Positions 20,099 through 29,951 of a DNA stretch of 64,000 nt are shown piece by piece; the first letter of the stretch is position 1, and each line of letters begins with the position of its first letter. Source of the DNA: Thermoplasmatales archaeon (GTDB lineage Archaea > Thermoplasmatota > Thermoplasmata > Thermoplasmatales > GCA-001856825); assembly GCA_026127935.1 (NCBI GenBank), contig JAJSLL010000001.1:1-64000 (forward strand), read 5' to 3'. Made by a program: the position numbers and the translations under genes. The notes beneath the pieces were generated by a model that saw nothing but the letters and a program-made list of their open reading frames with translations, searched no databases and was not told the origin of the DNA.

Positions 20099-21037
20099 GT
20101 GCACGGAAAGAAAATTTTAGTCACTGGGGCAGCTGGTTTCATCGGTTCTAACCTCGTCGAATCTCTTGTGAAGGACAATTACGTGGTAGGTGTGGACAAC
20201 CTCTCTTCCGGGAAGGAAGAAAATATACGTGAATTCGCATCATCAAAGAACTTTAAATTCAAGAAGATTGACGTGAAGGACAGCGAGGCTCTCAGGAGGG
20301 AAATGGAAGGGGTCGATATAGTGTTTCACCTAAGTGCAAACGCAGACGTCAGAAGAGGCTTCGAAGATTCCAGTGTAGACTTCAGGGAAAACGTGCAGGT
20401 CACCCATACTGTCTTGGAATCTATGAGGGTAATGGACGTCAAAGAACTGGTCTTCTCATCCACCAGCGCAGTGTATGGCAACGCAGACGTCATTCCCACA
20501 CCAGAACTGTATGGTCCATTGAGACCCATCTCTCATTACGGTGCATCAAAACTTGCAGCTGAAGCTTTCATTTTTAGTTTCTCTAGCAACTATGGATTGC
20601 GGTCATCGGTCTTCAGGTTTGCGAACGTTGTGGGGAAGAAGGGAACACACGGTGCAATTGCAGATTTCATCAGGAAGTTATCTAAGAACAAGTCCAGATT
20701 GGAGGTGCTGGGTGACGGCACCCAAATGAAATCTTACATTTATGTTGACGATTGCGTCAGTGGAATGATCAGTCTTCACGGGAAAGAGGAGGGATTGTTC
20801 AATTTGGGTACAAGGGGTAGGACGACGGTTGCGCAGATTGCGGAAATGACGATAGCCAGATATGCCCCTGGCGCTGAGATCAGTTACGTCGGTGGACCCG
20901 GAGGAGCGGGATGGATCGGGGATGTGAAGTTCGCAGGACTTGATATTACTAAAGCTCAAAGGAATGGATGGAAATACGAGACAGAGAGCAACGACGCGGT
21001 CAAGAGAGCAATCGACGATGCAGGGGCTGCCAGATGA
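20099..21037 (+). CDS. galE: NAD-dependent epimerase/dehydratase (UDP-glucose 4-epimerase-like)
   Basis: GTG start; 'ILVTGAAGFIGSNLVESL', 'VDNLSSGKEEN', 'SSTSAVYG', 'YGASKLAAE'. Confidence 0.9.
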   Translation: MHGKKILVTGAAGFIGSNLVESLVKDNYVVGVDNLSSGKEENIREFASSKNFKFKKIDVKDSEALRREMEGVDIVFHLSANADVRRGFEDSSVDFRENVQVTHTVLESMRVMDVKELVFSSTSAVYGNADVIPTPELYGPLRPISHYGASKLAAEAFIFSFSSNYGLRSSVFRFANVVGKKGTHGAIADFIRKLSKNKSRLEVLGDGTQMKSYIYVDDCVSGMISLHGKEEGLFNLGTRGRTTVAQIAEMTIARYAPGAEISYVGGPGGAGWIGDVKFAGLDITKAQRNGWKYETESNDAVKRAIDDAGAAR

Positions 21038-21834
21038 AGGTTCCAACGTTCGTTCAATCTCTCGACAACATTATGAAGGGCGGAATACCTGCGGGGAGCT
21101 CGGTACTATTATTGGGTGAACCGGGGGCAGGAAATTTTGAGTTTTCACTTACCTCAGCTGTCAACCTAGCCCGGGCGCTAGACGGCAAGATTCCAAGGGG
21201 GTTGGAGAATTACGAAGTGGAATTTCCGGAAGGCATTCTGTATGTATCATTTTCAAAGCCGGCCAATGAAATCATTAGAATTCTCAATCTGTCCTTGGAC
21301 GAATCTCTTGCGGCCAGTTTGAGGAAGAGAATATCAATACTCGACCTCTCACGGCTTTACTACTCACAGACTCAGATACCTTCTTCCTGGATTGGAGGAA
21401 ACACTATACGGGACAAGGAAAATCTGGTCTCTTCTTTTATAAAGGAAATAGACAAGGCAGGGAAGAACAAACTGATAATCATAGACTCTTTCACAGACCT
21501 TATCACAAGCAGGTATCTCGATGAGAAAACTATGTTTGATATTTCCAGAGGGATTTCCCGGGCCAGCAAGACTTGGAATTCAATAGTATATGTTTTGATG
21601 ACTGCAAACATAATCGAGAAAAGGGCAGAGTATGTTTTGATGGAGATATTTGACGGGACGCTCCTCTTTGAATGGAACAGCATGGAAAGATCAAGCAAGA
21701 GGAAGAGGTACATGTCAATCCCCAGATTTACGGGAGTGCTGCCTCTGATTGAGAGAGAGAAGATAGAGCGATTTGACACCGAATTTGATTTCAAGACTGG
21801 AATGATAGTACTCAACACTACGAAGGTGAAATGA
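21034..21834 (+). CDS. KaiC/RAD55-like ATPase paralogue with degenerate Walker A
   Basis: 'VPTFVQSLDNIMKGGIPAGSSVLLLGEPGAGNFEF'; Walker-B-like 'LIIIDSFTDL'. Confidence 0.75.
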   Translation: MKVPTFVQSLDNIMKGGIPAGSSVLLLGEPGAGNFEFSLTSAVNLARALDGKIPRGLENYEVEFPEGILYVSFSKPANEIIRILNLSLDESLAASLRKRISILDLSRLYYSQTQIPSSWIGGNTIRDKENLVSSFIKEIDKAGKNKLIIIDSFTDLITSRYLDEKTMFDISRGISRASKTWNSIVYVLMTANIIEKRAEYVLMEIFDGTLLFEWNSMERSSKRKRYMSIPRFTGVLPLIEREKIERFDTEFDFKTGMIVLNTTKVK

Positions 21835-22526
21835 TGGAGAATGTAGACACCGGAGTGGACGGACTAAACACGATGCTAGGAGGAGGGATCCCTTCTGGAA
21901 GCTCTACGCTCGTGCTTGGTAGCTATGGCGCTGGTAAGACAACCATGGGCATACACTTTGCACACAGAGGGGCGTTGAATGGCGAGAACGTCGTTTATTT
22001 CACCCTTGAAGAGAGGAAGGAGAGCATAATTCTAGCCTCCAAATCATACAACAAGGATTTCACCCCCTACCTAGACAAGAACCTGTTCCTTCTGAATCCC
22101 GGCACAGTCGAATTCGTTGAGATGTTGAAGTCTGAGGGGAATTTCAAGGCCAGTATTGAGTCGCTGAAACCTAAGAGAATTGTGATAGACAGCATATCAT
22201 TGATACTGATGGTGGCAGAAAATGATGTACTGAAACGGAACGTGATAATCAATCTCTCCAATGCGCTGAGAGATCTGAATGTCACATCTTTCCTCTTGGC
22301 CGAATCAAACGTTTCGATTCCCTACTCCAGCAGAGACGGGCTAGCTGAATTCGTTTCAGACGGAGTAATCTCGCTACAGAACAGGTATGACGACAGCATA
22401 GGTTCCACAACGAGCATAATAAGGGTTCTTAAGATGAGGCTGACTAATCACGATAGAAAAGCCAGACCATACAGCATCGGATCAAATGGAATAGAGATCC
22501 TTGCAAAATCAGAACTGTTTCAATGA
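21831..22526 (+). CDS. KaiC/RAD55-like RecA-superfamily ATPase
   Basis: 'TGVDGLNTMLGGGIPSGSSTLVLGSYGAGKTTMGIHF', 'RIVIDSISLIL'. Confidence 0.88.
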   Translation: MMENVDTGVDGLNTMLGGGIPSGSSTLVLGSYGAGKTTMGIHFAHRGALNGENVVYFTLEERKESIILASKSYNKDFTPYLDKNLFLLNPGTVEFVEMLKSEGNFKASIESLKPKRIVIDSISLILMVAENDVLKRNVIINLSNALRDLNVTSFLLAESNVSIPYSSRDGLAEFVSDGVISLQNRYDDSIGSTTSIIRVLKMRLTNHDRKARPYSIGSNGIEILAKSELFQ

Positions 22527-22533
22527 ACCCGCT

Positions 22534-23223
22534 TCAAAATAATCCGAATTCGATTCTCTTCCCCGGCGTTCTCAACCAGTAATCTCCAATCTCTGAAGTG
22601 TTCTTGACGTGAGTGCCTGCACAGGCACAGGAGTCAAGTCCTTCTATCTCTACCACCGAAATTTCTACGACCGACTTAGGAAGCTTGTCAAGGTTGCATC
22701 TAGCCATCAACTTTGGATCAAGGTCGTCACGCTTGACCTCGTATCTCTTCACGTTTCTTGCGGTCTTGTTTATTTTGTATCCCTCGCTATTCACCTTGAT
22801 GCTGCTCGAATCGCTCTCTATGTACCCATATCCTGGAAAAACTTCTGTCACCAATGATGGAAAGCCTGTCTTGAAAACAACGGCAGAGATTGCATGTTGA
22901 AGAGTGTGCATTTTCATGATCCTGTATCTTCTTTCCCAGTCCAAGACCAACTTGGCCCTAAGTATGGGCGCTTCTACTGTGGATAGATGCAAGACGTTCT
23001 TACCCTTCTTTCTTACGTTGTAGATAGGTATCTTCAAATCCCCCGATATTAGCATCCCCCGGTCTCCAGGCTGCCCTCCTCCCTGATAATGCAATATTGT
23101 TCTATCGAGGATGTACCCTCCATTCTCGTATCCAAGAACTTTGACTTCTGTCTCTTTAATGTATGAGCCTTCTATGCCATGGAGGTACAGTAACGAACCT
23201 CCATCACTCAATGAATGTTTCAC
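22534..23223 (-). CDS. alaX: alanyl-tRNA editing protein AlaX
   Basis: 'LHYQGGGQPGDRG', 'KMHTLQHAISAV', 'CACAGTHVKNTSEIG'. Confidence 0.9.
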   Translation of the reverse strand: MKHSLSDGGSLLYLHGIEGSYIKETEVKVLGYENGGYILDRTILHYQGGGQPGDRGMLISGDLKIPIYNVRKKGKNVLHLSTVEAPILRAKLVLDWERRYRIMKMHTLQHAISAVVFKTGFPSLVTEVFPGYGYIESDSSSIKVNSEGYKINKTARNVKRYEVKRDDLDPKLMARCNLDKLPKSVVEISVVEIEGLDSCACAGTHVKNTSEIGDYWLRTPGKRIEFGLF

Positions 23224-23830
23224 CTTTGGTGTAGTTCTTCTTTATCTCCTCGATTATGAGGTCCCTGTTCCTTCTCAACTGGCTCTCGTACCACTTGGCA
23301 AAGACGTTCAGCAGTATTTCCTCCAACTCTTCGACCTTTGCACCCTTCATTGGAGATTGATAAAGGATGTACTGGGTGAAATACCGGTGCCAGCCGGTAT
23401 ACCTGTCGTACTTCTCCCCCTCGGAAAACTCGAACATTGCAGAAATGGATTCATTTTCCTCTTTCTTGTAGATTATCTTTAGGTTGTCTCCCACTCTTTC
23501 AACTTCCCCTGCTGTGTCTTTGAAAGTTATGTTGCTGACGTTCTCAAAAAAGAAATCGTTGCTCAGCTGGAACTTCTCAGGGTAACTAGTGAATTCAAGC
23601 CACTTATTCGGGGGAGGGTCTATCGTGAAGTGAATATTTTGCTTATTGAATCTAACCCAAGTTTGCCACAGGTCAGTCAGAATCCTCTTGTTGAATTCCG
23701 ATTTCTTTCCGGTGGTCTGGGAACTATCCTTCATTACTTCCTTCTCTTTCTTTGAAAGTTGCTCCTCAAGCTTAGAAAACCAGTCCTTCGGTTGCTCTGT
23801 TGCTGGCATTTGTATCAAGAGAGTATTCAA
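23204..23830 (-). CDS. uncharacterised protein, overlaps alaX by 20 nt
   Basis: 208 aa ORF, no recognised motif. Confidence 0.6.
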   Translation of the reverse strand: MNTLLIQMPATEQPKDWFSKLEEQLSKKEKEVMKDSSQTTGKKSEFNKRILTDLWQTWVRFNKQNIHFTIDPPPNKWLEFTSYPEKFQLSNDFFFENVSNITFKDTAGEVERVGDNLKIIYKKEENESISAMFEFSEGEKYDRYTGWHRYFTQYILYQSPMKGAKVEELEEILLNVFAKWYESQLRRNRDLIIEEIKKNYTKGETFIE

Positions 23831-24041
23831 TATGAAATATTAAACCTTTAAGCTAAAATTGGAAATGGCGGGTAATTCTAATCAACTTCTTCCAAACAAT
23901 GACCGTCAAAGGCAATATATGCGAATGAAGAACGGTTTCAGATAACCTCAACGTGAAACATTCCATTTACCAAAGCCTGACTTGGTGCTTTTGTCAGTTG
24001 AACAATCATCGGCATTAGCGGAGTGAAATCCAATTAATGCA

Positions 24042-24641
24042 TCAGAAAAATGACTTTACCCCATAGTAGAGCATTACTACAGCGAATGCAACCAGGATTA
24101 CAAAAGAGAAAACTCTCAGTAATGGCGAATATCTGCTTCCAACCTTGTGCATGGCATAAGGAAATACCGTGATCCAGGTGAGTATTCCTACAAAAAATCC
24201 GGCCACTGAAAGAAGAGTCATTTTTTCGATCAAGAATAGTCCAACTGTTACCCACCATATAATTTGGAATGGGTTTGTTATTCCCATTGTCAAACCAACA
24301 ACGTAGTTCCCTTTCGGGGTTTTTGAAGGCATTCTGGATCTAATGACTGAAATCGCTAGATAGACCATTACTGCAGCACCAACAATATAGAGATATTTGA
24401 AAGCGAAAGGAGGAATTGCTGCTCTCCCGAAATATAGAACAATGAGATAAATCAAGTCCGCAGTCATAGCCCCGATCCCAACGCTAGCTCCGTGGAGGAC
24501 AGTTTTTGAGGATTCATTCATTATCACAGCGTTGACCGGTCCCGGGGGAGCTGCTAGAGATAGTCCGAGAACATAGCCTACAAGGACAACGTAAGAACCG
24601 CTCAGAAACACACGTTCAGATTTGCATTCCATATTAAACAC
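24042..24641 (-). CDS. LysE-family translocator
   Basis: 'LAAPPGPVNAVIMNESSKTVLHGASVGIGAMTADLIYLIVLYFG'. Confidence 0.85.
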   Translation of the reverse strand: MFNMECKSERVFLSGSYVVLVGYVLGLSLAAPPGPVNAVIMNESSKTVLHGASVGIGAMTADLIYLIVLYFGRAAIPPFAFKYLYIVGAAVMVYLAISVIRSRMPSKTPKGNYVVGLTMGITNPFQIIWWVTVGLFLIEKMTLLSVAGFFVGILTWITVFPYAMHKVGSRYSPLLRVFSFVILVAFAVVMLYYGVKSFF

Positions 24642-24922
24642 TTGCTTCTAGAGAAAAATTAGTCCGTTTATGTGATATATTATCCGAAGACCTCCCAATT
24701 TTCAGGTATTTCATAAGTTTTGATATTACCAATAAATTCTCTTCCTCTAGATAATGGAGAAAACCTTCCAAACTACTATCAGTTGAGAATACTCTTAAAA
24801 GATTTAGGGCTCAAGAAATTGAATTTTAGCAGGAATAAGATTTGCAATTACTCATCCAAATTTATATACTCATCACTATATTCTGATTCAATCCAAGTTG
24901 ATTCATAAGATAATTTGAAGAG

Positions 24923-24997
24923 TGCTCCGGCCGGGATTTGGACCCGGGTCGTCGGCTCGAAAGGCCGATATGCTTGGCCGGACTACACTACCGGAGC
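24923..24997 (-). tRNA. tRNA-Glu (anticodon UUC)
   Basis: Reverse complement gctccggtagtgtagtccggccaagcatatcggcctttcgagccgacgacccgggtccaaatcccggccggagca: 7-bp acceptor, anticodon stem tcggc/gccga with loop ctttcga (TTC), T-arm ccggg-tccaaat-cccgg; no encoded CCA. Confidence 0.95.
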
Positions 24998-25453
24998 GTG
25001 AACGAACGATAACATTGCTTGTTATATATTCTTACTGCAACAACTGAGCAATTTGACGTATAGCATCTGGTCGTTCTCAATGTCTGAAGATCCGGGTATT
25101 AAATTATAAAATGGCTCTCATATTTGGGGTGCCTATTGTCCTAATCTTGGTAGGCGCGCTGATCCACTAGTCCGTTTTACACAGAGGAAGTGGGAGCACA
25201 TTCCCAGGTTCTCCCAATGGGTTACCTATAAACACTTACAGGATATGGTGCCGTATTCAACAGAAACTCCTCGTGATGCATTTCTACTCCGCCAAGCCGT
25301 TGGCGTTGGATTCTTTTAAGGTATAACATGAAGTTTCCACCTCTCAAATTAGTGCACATAGATGGGGAAAGAGGTAGTACCCCCCCTCCCAAACTACGAT
25401 AAGATTAAAGTAATCAGAATCTCTTACATCACGAAACTCCTGAGGGAATGTGA

Positions 25454-26299
25454 ATGAATTTCACCGTTGAAGCATATATGACCAAGAAACCGTTTACCCT
25501 GAAACTTCCAGCCTCTGTTTCTGATGCAATGCAAATTATGGCAAGCAAGGACGTTGCCGCTGTGCCGATAATAGATCCTAAAACGAATTTTGCCGGTATT
25601 GTGTCAAGGAGGGACATCTTGGAACATCCGAAGGAAGACGAGTTGTCGCTTCTTATGAGAACGGATTTACCTACCCTCACCTCCAAGGAACCGTTGGAAA
25701 AGGCAGTTACGCTATTCACCAAGATATTACGAAGACATTTGCCTGTCGTTGACAACAAGAAGGTAGTCGGAATCATAACCCCGTACGACATCCTCGATGC
25801 GGTTATTGCAAAGAAACTCGAAACACCGATATCGAAGCTGATTACCAGGACGGCAATACCCATCTACACAAAGTCAACTGCTAAAATGGTCGAGAGAGTC
25901 ATAAAGTTGACGAAAGTTACTGCATTCCCCGTACTTGACAACAATGGGAATTTGAAAGGACTAGTTACAGAAAGGGATTTGCTGAACGGAGCAAACCTCG
26001 ATTCGAAGACGGTATCAACTCAGCTCGGAATAGGAGAAGACGATGATGCGTGGAGCTGGGAAAGCCTTAGGGATATATACACTTTCTACTACACAATAAG
26101 GGACTTGGAGATCCCAAACGTTGAGGTCGAGAAGATAATGGTAAAGAACCCGATTTCAATCTTTGAGGGAGCTTCTGCATATGATGCAGCAAAGATCATG
26201 AAGAAAAACAAGTTCACCCAGCTACCTGTCAGAGACGTAGATGATGAACTGAGCGGAATGGTTTATGACTTTGACGTAATATCTTCCTTGATCAAATGA
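25454..26299 (+). CDS. multi-CBS-domain protein
   Basis: 'MTKKPFTLKLPASVSDAMQIMASKDVAAVPIIDPKTNFAGIVSRRDIL' and three further CBS-like repeats. Confidence 0.9.
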   Translation: MNFTVEAYMTKKPFTLKLPASVSDAMQIMASKDVAAVPIIDPKTNFAGIVSRRDILEHPKEDELSLLMRTDLPTLTSKEPLEKAVTLFTKILRRHLPVVDNKKVVGIITPYDILDAVIAKKLETPISKLITRTAIPIYTKSTAKMVERVIKLTKVTAFPVLDNNGNLKGLVTERDLLNGANLDSKTVSTQLGIGEDDDAWSWESLRDIYTFYYTIRDLEIPNVEVEKIMVKNPISIFEGASAYDAAKIMKKNKFTQLPVRDVDDELSGMVYDFDVISSLIK

Positions 26300-27939
26300 A
26301 GGGTGTGGATCAAGAAGAAGTCTCTAGAAGAAGGGGAATTTATTTCCAGGGATTTGGAATATACGGTGGATTATCTGGGCTGTACGATTACGGTCCATAT
26401 GGCGCACGTATAAAGGATAAGGTCATTAGAATCTGGAAGGAGATCATGTTGAGTGAGGGGAACATCGCGGAGTTCGATGGAACCACTATTACTCACACAC
26501 AGGTTCTGAAGGCATCCGGTCATTATGACAGGTTTTTTGACTATTCGATAGAGTGCACGAAATGCCACACTAAGTACCGCGCTGATGACCTAATTGAAAA
26601 AATGGGAGTAGCAGCAACCCTCGACAAGAAGTGGCTTCAGGATAAGATTCTTGAATTGGAGATAAGGTGCGAGAAGTGCCAGGGAGATCTGGGGGAAGTG
26701 AAGATACAGAAACTAATGTTCCCAGTCGAGCAGGGTGAAAACCTAGAGCCACTGTTCCTGAGACCTGAAACTGCCCAGGGAATGTTTGTAAACTTCAAGG
26801 AATATTATAGGTTCTTTAGGGAAAAACTGCCGTTTGCTATGATCACTGTTGGTAGAGGTTACAGGAATGAAATCTCGCCAAGAAGAGCCATTTTCAGACT
26901 TAGGGAGTTCAACATGATGGAGTGCGAATCTTACTTTGATCCCAAGAACGAAAAGTGGGTCCGTGAACCCGATAACGAAATCAAGGTGACATTCCTTACA
27001 AACGAGGGTAAAGAGATCAAGGCGACTTCAAAGGAAGCGTATGACAAGGGAATTGTAAAGAGTCAGCCGATGGCATATTTCTTTGGCCTTGCACTTAGAT
27101 TTTATTCAAAAGTGGGCATCGACTTGGAGAAGATCAGGTACAGACAACACAAAAAGGAGGAGAGAGCACACTACTCTTCAGAAACCTGGGATGCAGAGGC
27201 TTTGACCGACATAGGTTGGATAGAGATAACCGGAAACTCCCACAGGGGTACCTTCGATTTGACCAACCACATAAGATCATCCGGGAAAGACCTGTATGCT
27301 CAAAGGATAATTCCAAAGAGAGAAGAATTTCAAAAGGTCAAGGAAATAGACTACAAAAAGGTGAAGTCTGAATATCCCGATATCTCTTCCAAAATAATAG
27401 CAGCAATGAAGGAAGGAAAGACCGAGGTAACGATAGATGACAAGAACATCCAACTCGACAGATTCACTATAGAACGGGAGGAGAAAGTTGTTGTCGACAG
27501 GGAGAGTTTCGTTCCAGTTGTAATTGAGCCAGCATTTGGGCTTGACAGAATCCTGTACGCTATACTTGACCACAATCTCTCGTCCAGGGAAGATTCAGGT
27601 TATGCTTACCTGAAAATACCCTACTCAATCTCCCCTTATGATGCGGTCGTACTGCCCTTGATGAATAAGGACGGAATGGACGAAAGTGCAGGTAAAATTT
27701 TTGAAGACCTACTCAAGAGTAAGTTCTCGGTTCTGTACGATGACTCAGGATCGATAGGCAAGAGGTATTCAAGATACGATGAAGTTGGAATCGTGTACTG
27801 CATCACCATAGATTATGATACAATCAAGAACGGAGATGTGACTATCAGGCATCGAGATACTAAGGAACAAATAAGAATCAAGATCGAAGATATTCCGCGT
27901 TATCTAGGATCTGACCCATGGAATGGGAAAGCGAATTAG
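26296..27939 (+). CDS. glyS: glycyl-tRNA synthetase
   Basis: 'RRGIYFQGFGIYGGLSGLYDYGPYGA', 'LFLRPETAQGMFVNFK', 'VGRGYRNEISPRRAIFRLREFNMMECE'. Confidence 0.97.
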   Translation: MKGVDQEEVSRRRGIYFQGFGIYGGLSGLYDYGPYGARIKDKVIRIWKEIMLSEGNIAEFDGTTITHTQVLKASGHYDRFFDYSIECTKCHTKYRADDLIEKMGVAATLDKKWLQDKILELEIRCEKCQGDLGEVKIQKLMFPVEQGENLEPLFLRPETAQGMFVNFKEYYRFFREKLPFAMITVGRGYRNEISPRRAIFRLREFNMMECESYFDPKNEKWVREPDNEIKVTFLTNEGKEIKATSKEAYDKGIVKSQPMAYFFGLALRFYSKVGIDLEKIRYRQHKKEERAHYSSETWDAEALTDIGWIEITGNSHRGTFDLTNHIRSSGKDLYAQRIIPKREEFQKVKEIDYKKVKSEYPDISSKIIAAMKEGKTEVTIDDKNIQLDRFTIEREEKVVVDRESFVPVVIEPAFGLDRILYAILDHNLSSREDSGYAYLKIPYSISPYDAVVLPLMNKDGMDESAGKIFEDLLKSKFSVLYDDSGSIGKRYSRYDEVGIVYCITIDYDTIKNGDVTIRHRDTKEQIRIKIEDIPRYLGSDPWNGKAN

Positions 27940-28664
27940 AAGCATCACTGACGAAATCAGTTCGAGAATTGCCCAATGAAGTAGGAATACTTTTTTCAGG
28001 CGGACTTGACAGTTCCCTGATTGCGTACCTCTCAAAGAAAGAAGGAAAGGAAGTACGGTTGTATGTCTGTGGAGTTGACGGATCTCACGACTCAATCTGG
28101 GCACCGATAGCAGCCAAATCAATGGATATGCAGGTTAACTTCTTGAGTGAACACGAGAATGACATTTTGGAAGGTATTAGGAGCATCAAACAGATTACTG
28201 GAGAGACATCAGCTCTTTTGATTCTGATAGAGCTTTCTCTCTATTTCACCACCAAATTCTCCACTGATCACAAACTTGTCACTGGCCAGGGAGCAGATGA
28301 ACTCTTCTTAGGATACAAGAAATATGAGACCAAAGACACATCAAAGGAAGATCTTGACAGGGTTGTGAATTACGTCGTACCGATGGAGCGAAAGATCGCT
28401 TCATACAACGGAAAAGAACTTCTGTATCCGTACCTCCATGAAAGTGTTGTAGATATGGCCTCTCGAATTCCGTACGACCTCAAGGTCCAGAATGGTTCTA
28501 GAAAATACATTCTTAGGTCGACTGCCTCTCGAATTAAACTGGATAAGGAGATAGTGTGGAAACAGAAGAAAGCCGCACAGTACTCTTCCGGGTTCAAAGA
28601 TGTGGTGGCGAGAATGGCAAAGAGAAAAGGAAAAAATGTTCACGATTTTATCAATGAACTGTAG
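27918..28664 (+). CDS. stand-alone asparagine synthase-like (PP-loop) domain protein
   Basis: 'GILFSGGLDSSLIAYLSKKEG', 'VTGQGADELFLGYKKY'; no N-terminal glutaminase domain. Confidence 0.85.
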   Translation: MEWESELEASLTKSVRELPNEVGILFSGGLDSSLIAYLSKKEGKEVRLYVCGVDGSHDSIWAPIAAKSMDMQVNFLSEHENDILEGIRSIKQITGETSALLILIELSLYFTTKFSTDHKLVTGQGADELFLGYKKYETKDTSKEDLDRVVNYVVPMERKIASYNGKELLYPYLHESVVDMASRIPYDLKVQNGSRKYILRSTASRIKLDKEIVWKQKKAAQYSSGFKDVVARMAKRKGKNVHDFINEL

Positions 28665-29923
28665 CGGTCAAATATCTCCTCATTTTTCTTTCTGAGTTCA
28701 TCCAAGTTCAAGCCAAAGAAGTCTCCTTGTGAGTATAGCAATTTACCATTTACAATCGTCTGTTCAACGTCATTTCCATTGGACGAATAAATAAGAATGT
28801 TTTCAGCGTTGTCCCTTCTTAACGGAATCTGTCCAACGCCTCCGCCTACTACTGTAATGTCAGCAAGGGCTCCCTCCTTCAAGATTCCCGATTTCTTACC
28901 GAGCACTCTCCAAGGGTTCTTGGTCATGAAATCTATAACCTGGGATGGTGGGAGAATCTGCCCTTCTTCTCTGTAATTCTTTTGAAGTAATGAAGCAAGC
29001 TTTGCATTTTCAAGCATATCGAGGGAATTTCCAGTAGTAGCAGAATCGGTCCCAAGTGTCAAGTTAACTCCATGCTGTACCATTTCTAGAACCGGGACGA
29101 AATTTCCGTTTGCAAGTTTCATATTGCTCACCGGGTTGTTCACTGCTGTTACCTTGTTCCTCCCCATAATCTTGATCTCATTCAGAGTAACATAGATCGT
29201 ATGCGCTGCAATCAGCCTGTCACTCAAAAAACCGAAGGCATCTAGATACTCTACCGGTCTCTTCTTTTCCTTCTTGACGATGTCATATACCTCCTTCCTA
29301 TTTTCGCTCAGGTGTATAGTATACGGAAGATCGTACCGGTCTGCAAGTTCCTTGGAAGCAATCAAATCATCTCTGTCACACGAATAGATTCCATGTGGTG
29401 CAGGGAGAGGAGTGACCAGTTCACTTCCCTTGAACTTTGAAATGAACTGTTCTGCATTCTTGAGAGGGTCGCCTTTCTGGGTGGTCAGATTCTTGTTCAC
29501 GATACTCCAACCCAGATACGAGCGTATCCCAACTTCCTGAACAGCTCGTGCTACCATATCTTCTCCGTAATACATATCCAAGAAAGTGGTGGTTCCTTTC
29601 CTCAACATTTCTGCGATACCCAGTTTGCTGCCATAATAGACATCTTCGTCTGTTCTGATGGAATCAAGTTTAAATCCTGTATCGAGGAACTTGGAAAAAG
29701 GAACATCGTCCAAGAGCGTTCTCATGTTTGTCATTGCGACGTGATTGTGCATGTTTACAAATCCGGGAGAAACAATCTTGTTGGAACAATTAATGACGTA
29801 CTCTGATTCAACACTTATTTTTTCAGAAATCTGAGAAATAGAATTCCCATCGATGAATAAGTCCATCCTCTTTGGTGCGTGATCTTCAGTGAGCAAAATG
29901 CCGTCCTTCAACAGGATTTGCAT
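28640..29923 (-). CDS. amidohydrolase, SAH/MTA/5'-deoxyadenosine deaminase-like
   Basis: 'VSPGFVNMHNHVAM', 'GTTTFLDMYYGED', 'LTLGTDSATTGNSLDMLENAKLASLLQK'. Confidence 0.88.
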   Translation of the reverse strand: MQILLKDGILLTEDHAPKRMDLFIDGNSISQISEKISVESEYVINCSNKIVSPGFVNMHNHVAMTNMRTLLDDVPFSKFLDTGFKLDSIRTDEDVYYGSKLGIAEMLRKGTTTFLDMYYGEDMVARAVQEVGIRSYLGWSIVNKNLTTQKGDPLKNAEQFISKFKGSELVTPLPAPHGIYSCDRDDLIASKELADRYDLPYTIHLSENRKEVYDIVKKEKKRPVEYLDAFGFLSDRLIAAHTIYVTLNEIKIMGRNKVTAVNNPVSNMKLANGNFVPVLEMVQHGVNLTLGTDSATTGNSLDMLENAKLASLLQKNYREEGQILPPSQVIDFMTKNPWRVLGKKSGILKEGALADITVVGGGVGQIPLRRDNAENILIYSSNGNDVEQTIVNGKLLYSQGDFFGLNLDELRKKNEEIFDRYSSLIKS

Positions 29924-29951
29924 GCGTTGCTATTGCTTTTTCTTATTTATC

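Noticed and set aside
25030-25440. Possible pseudogene or mobile remnant next to tRNA-Glu
   Set aside because: Short open stretches in several frames but no interpretable motif; no duplicated tRNA 3' end seen to support an integrated element.
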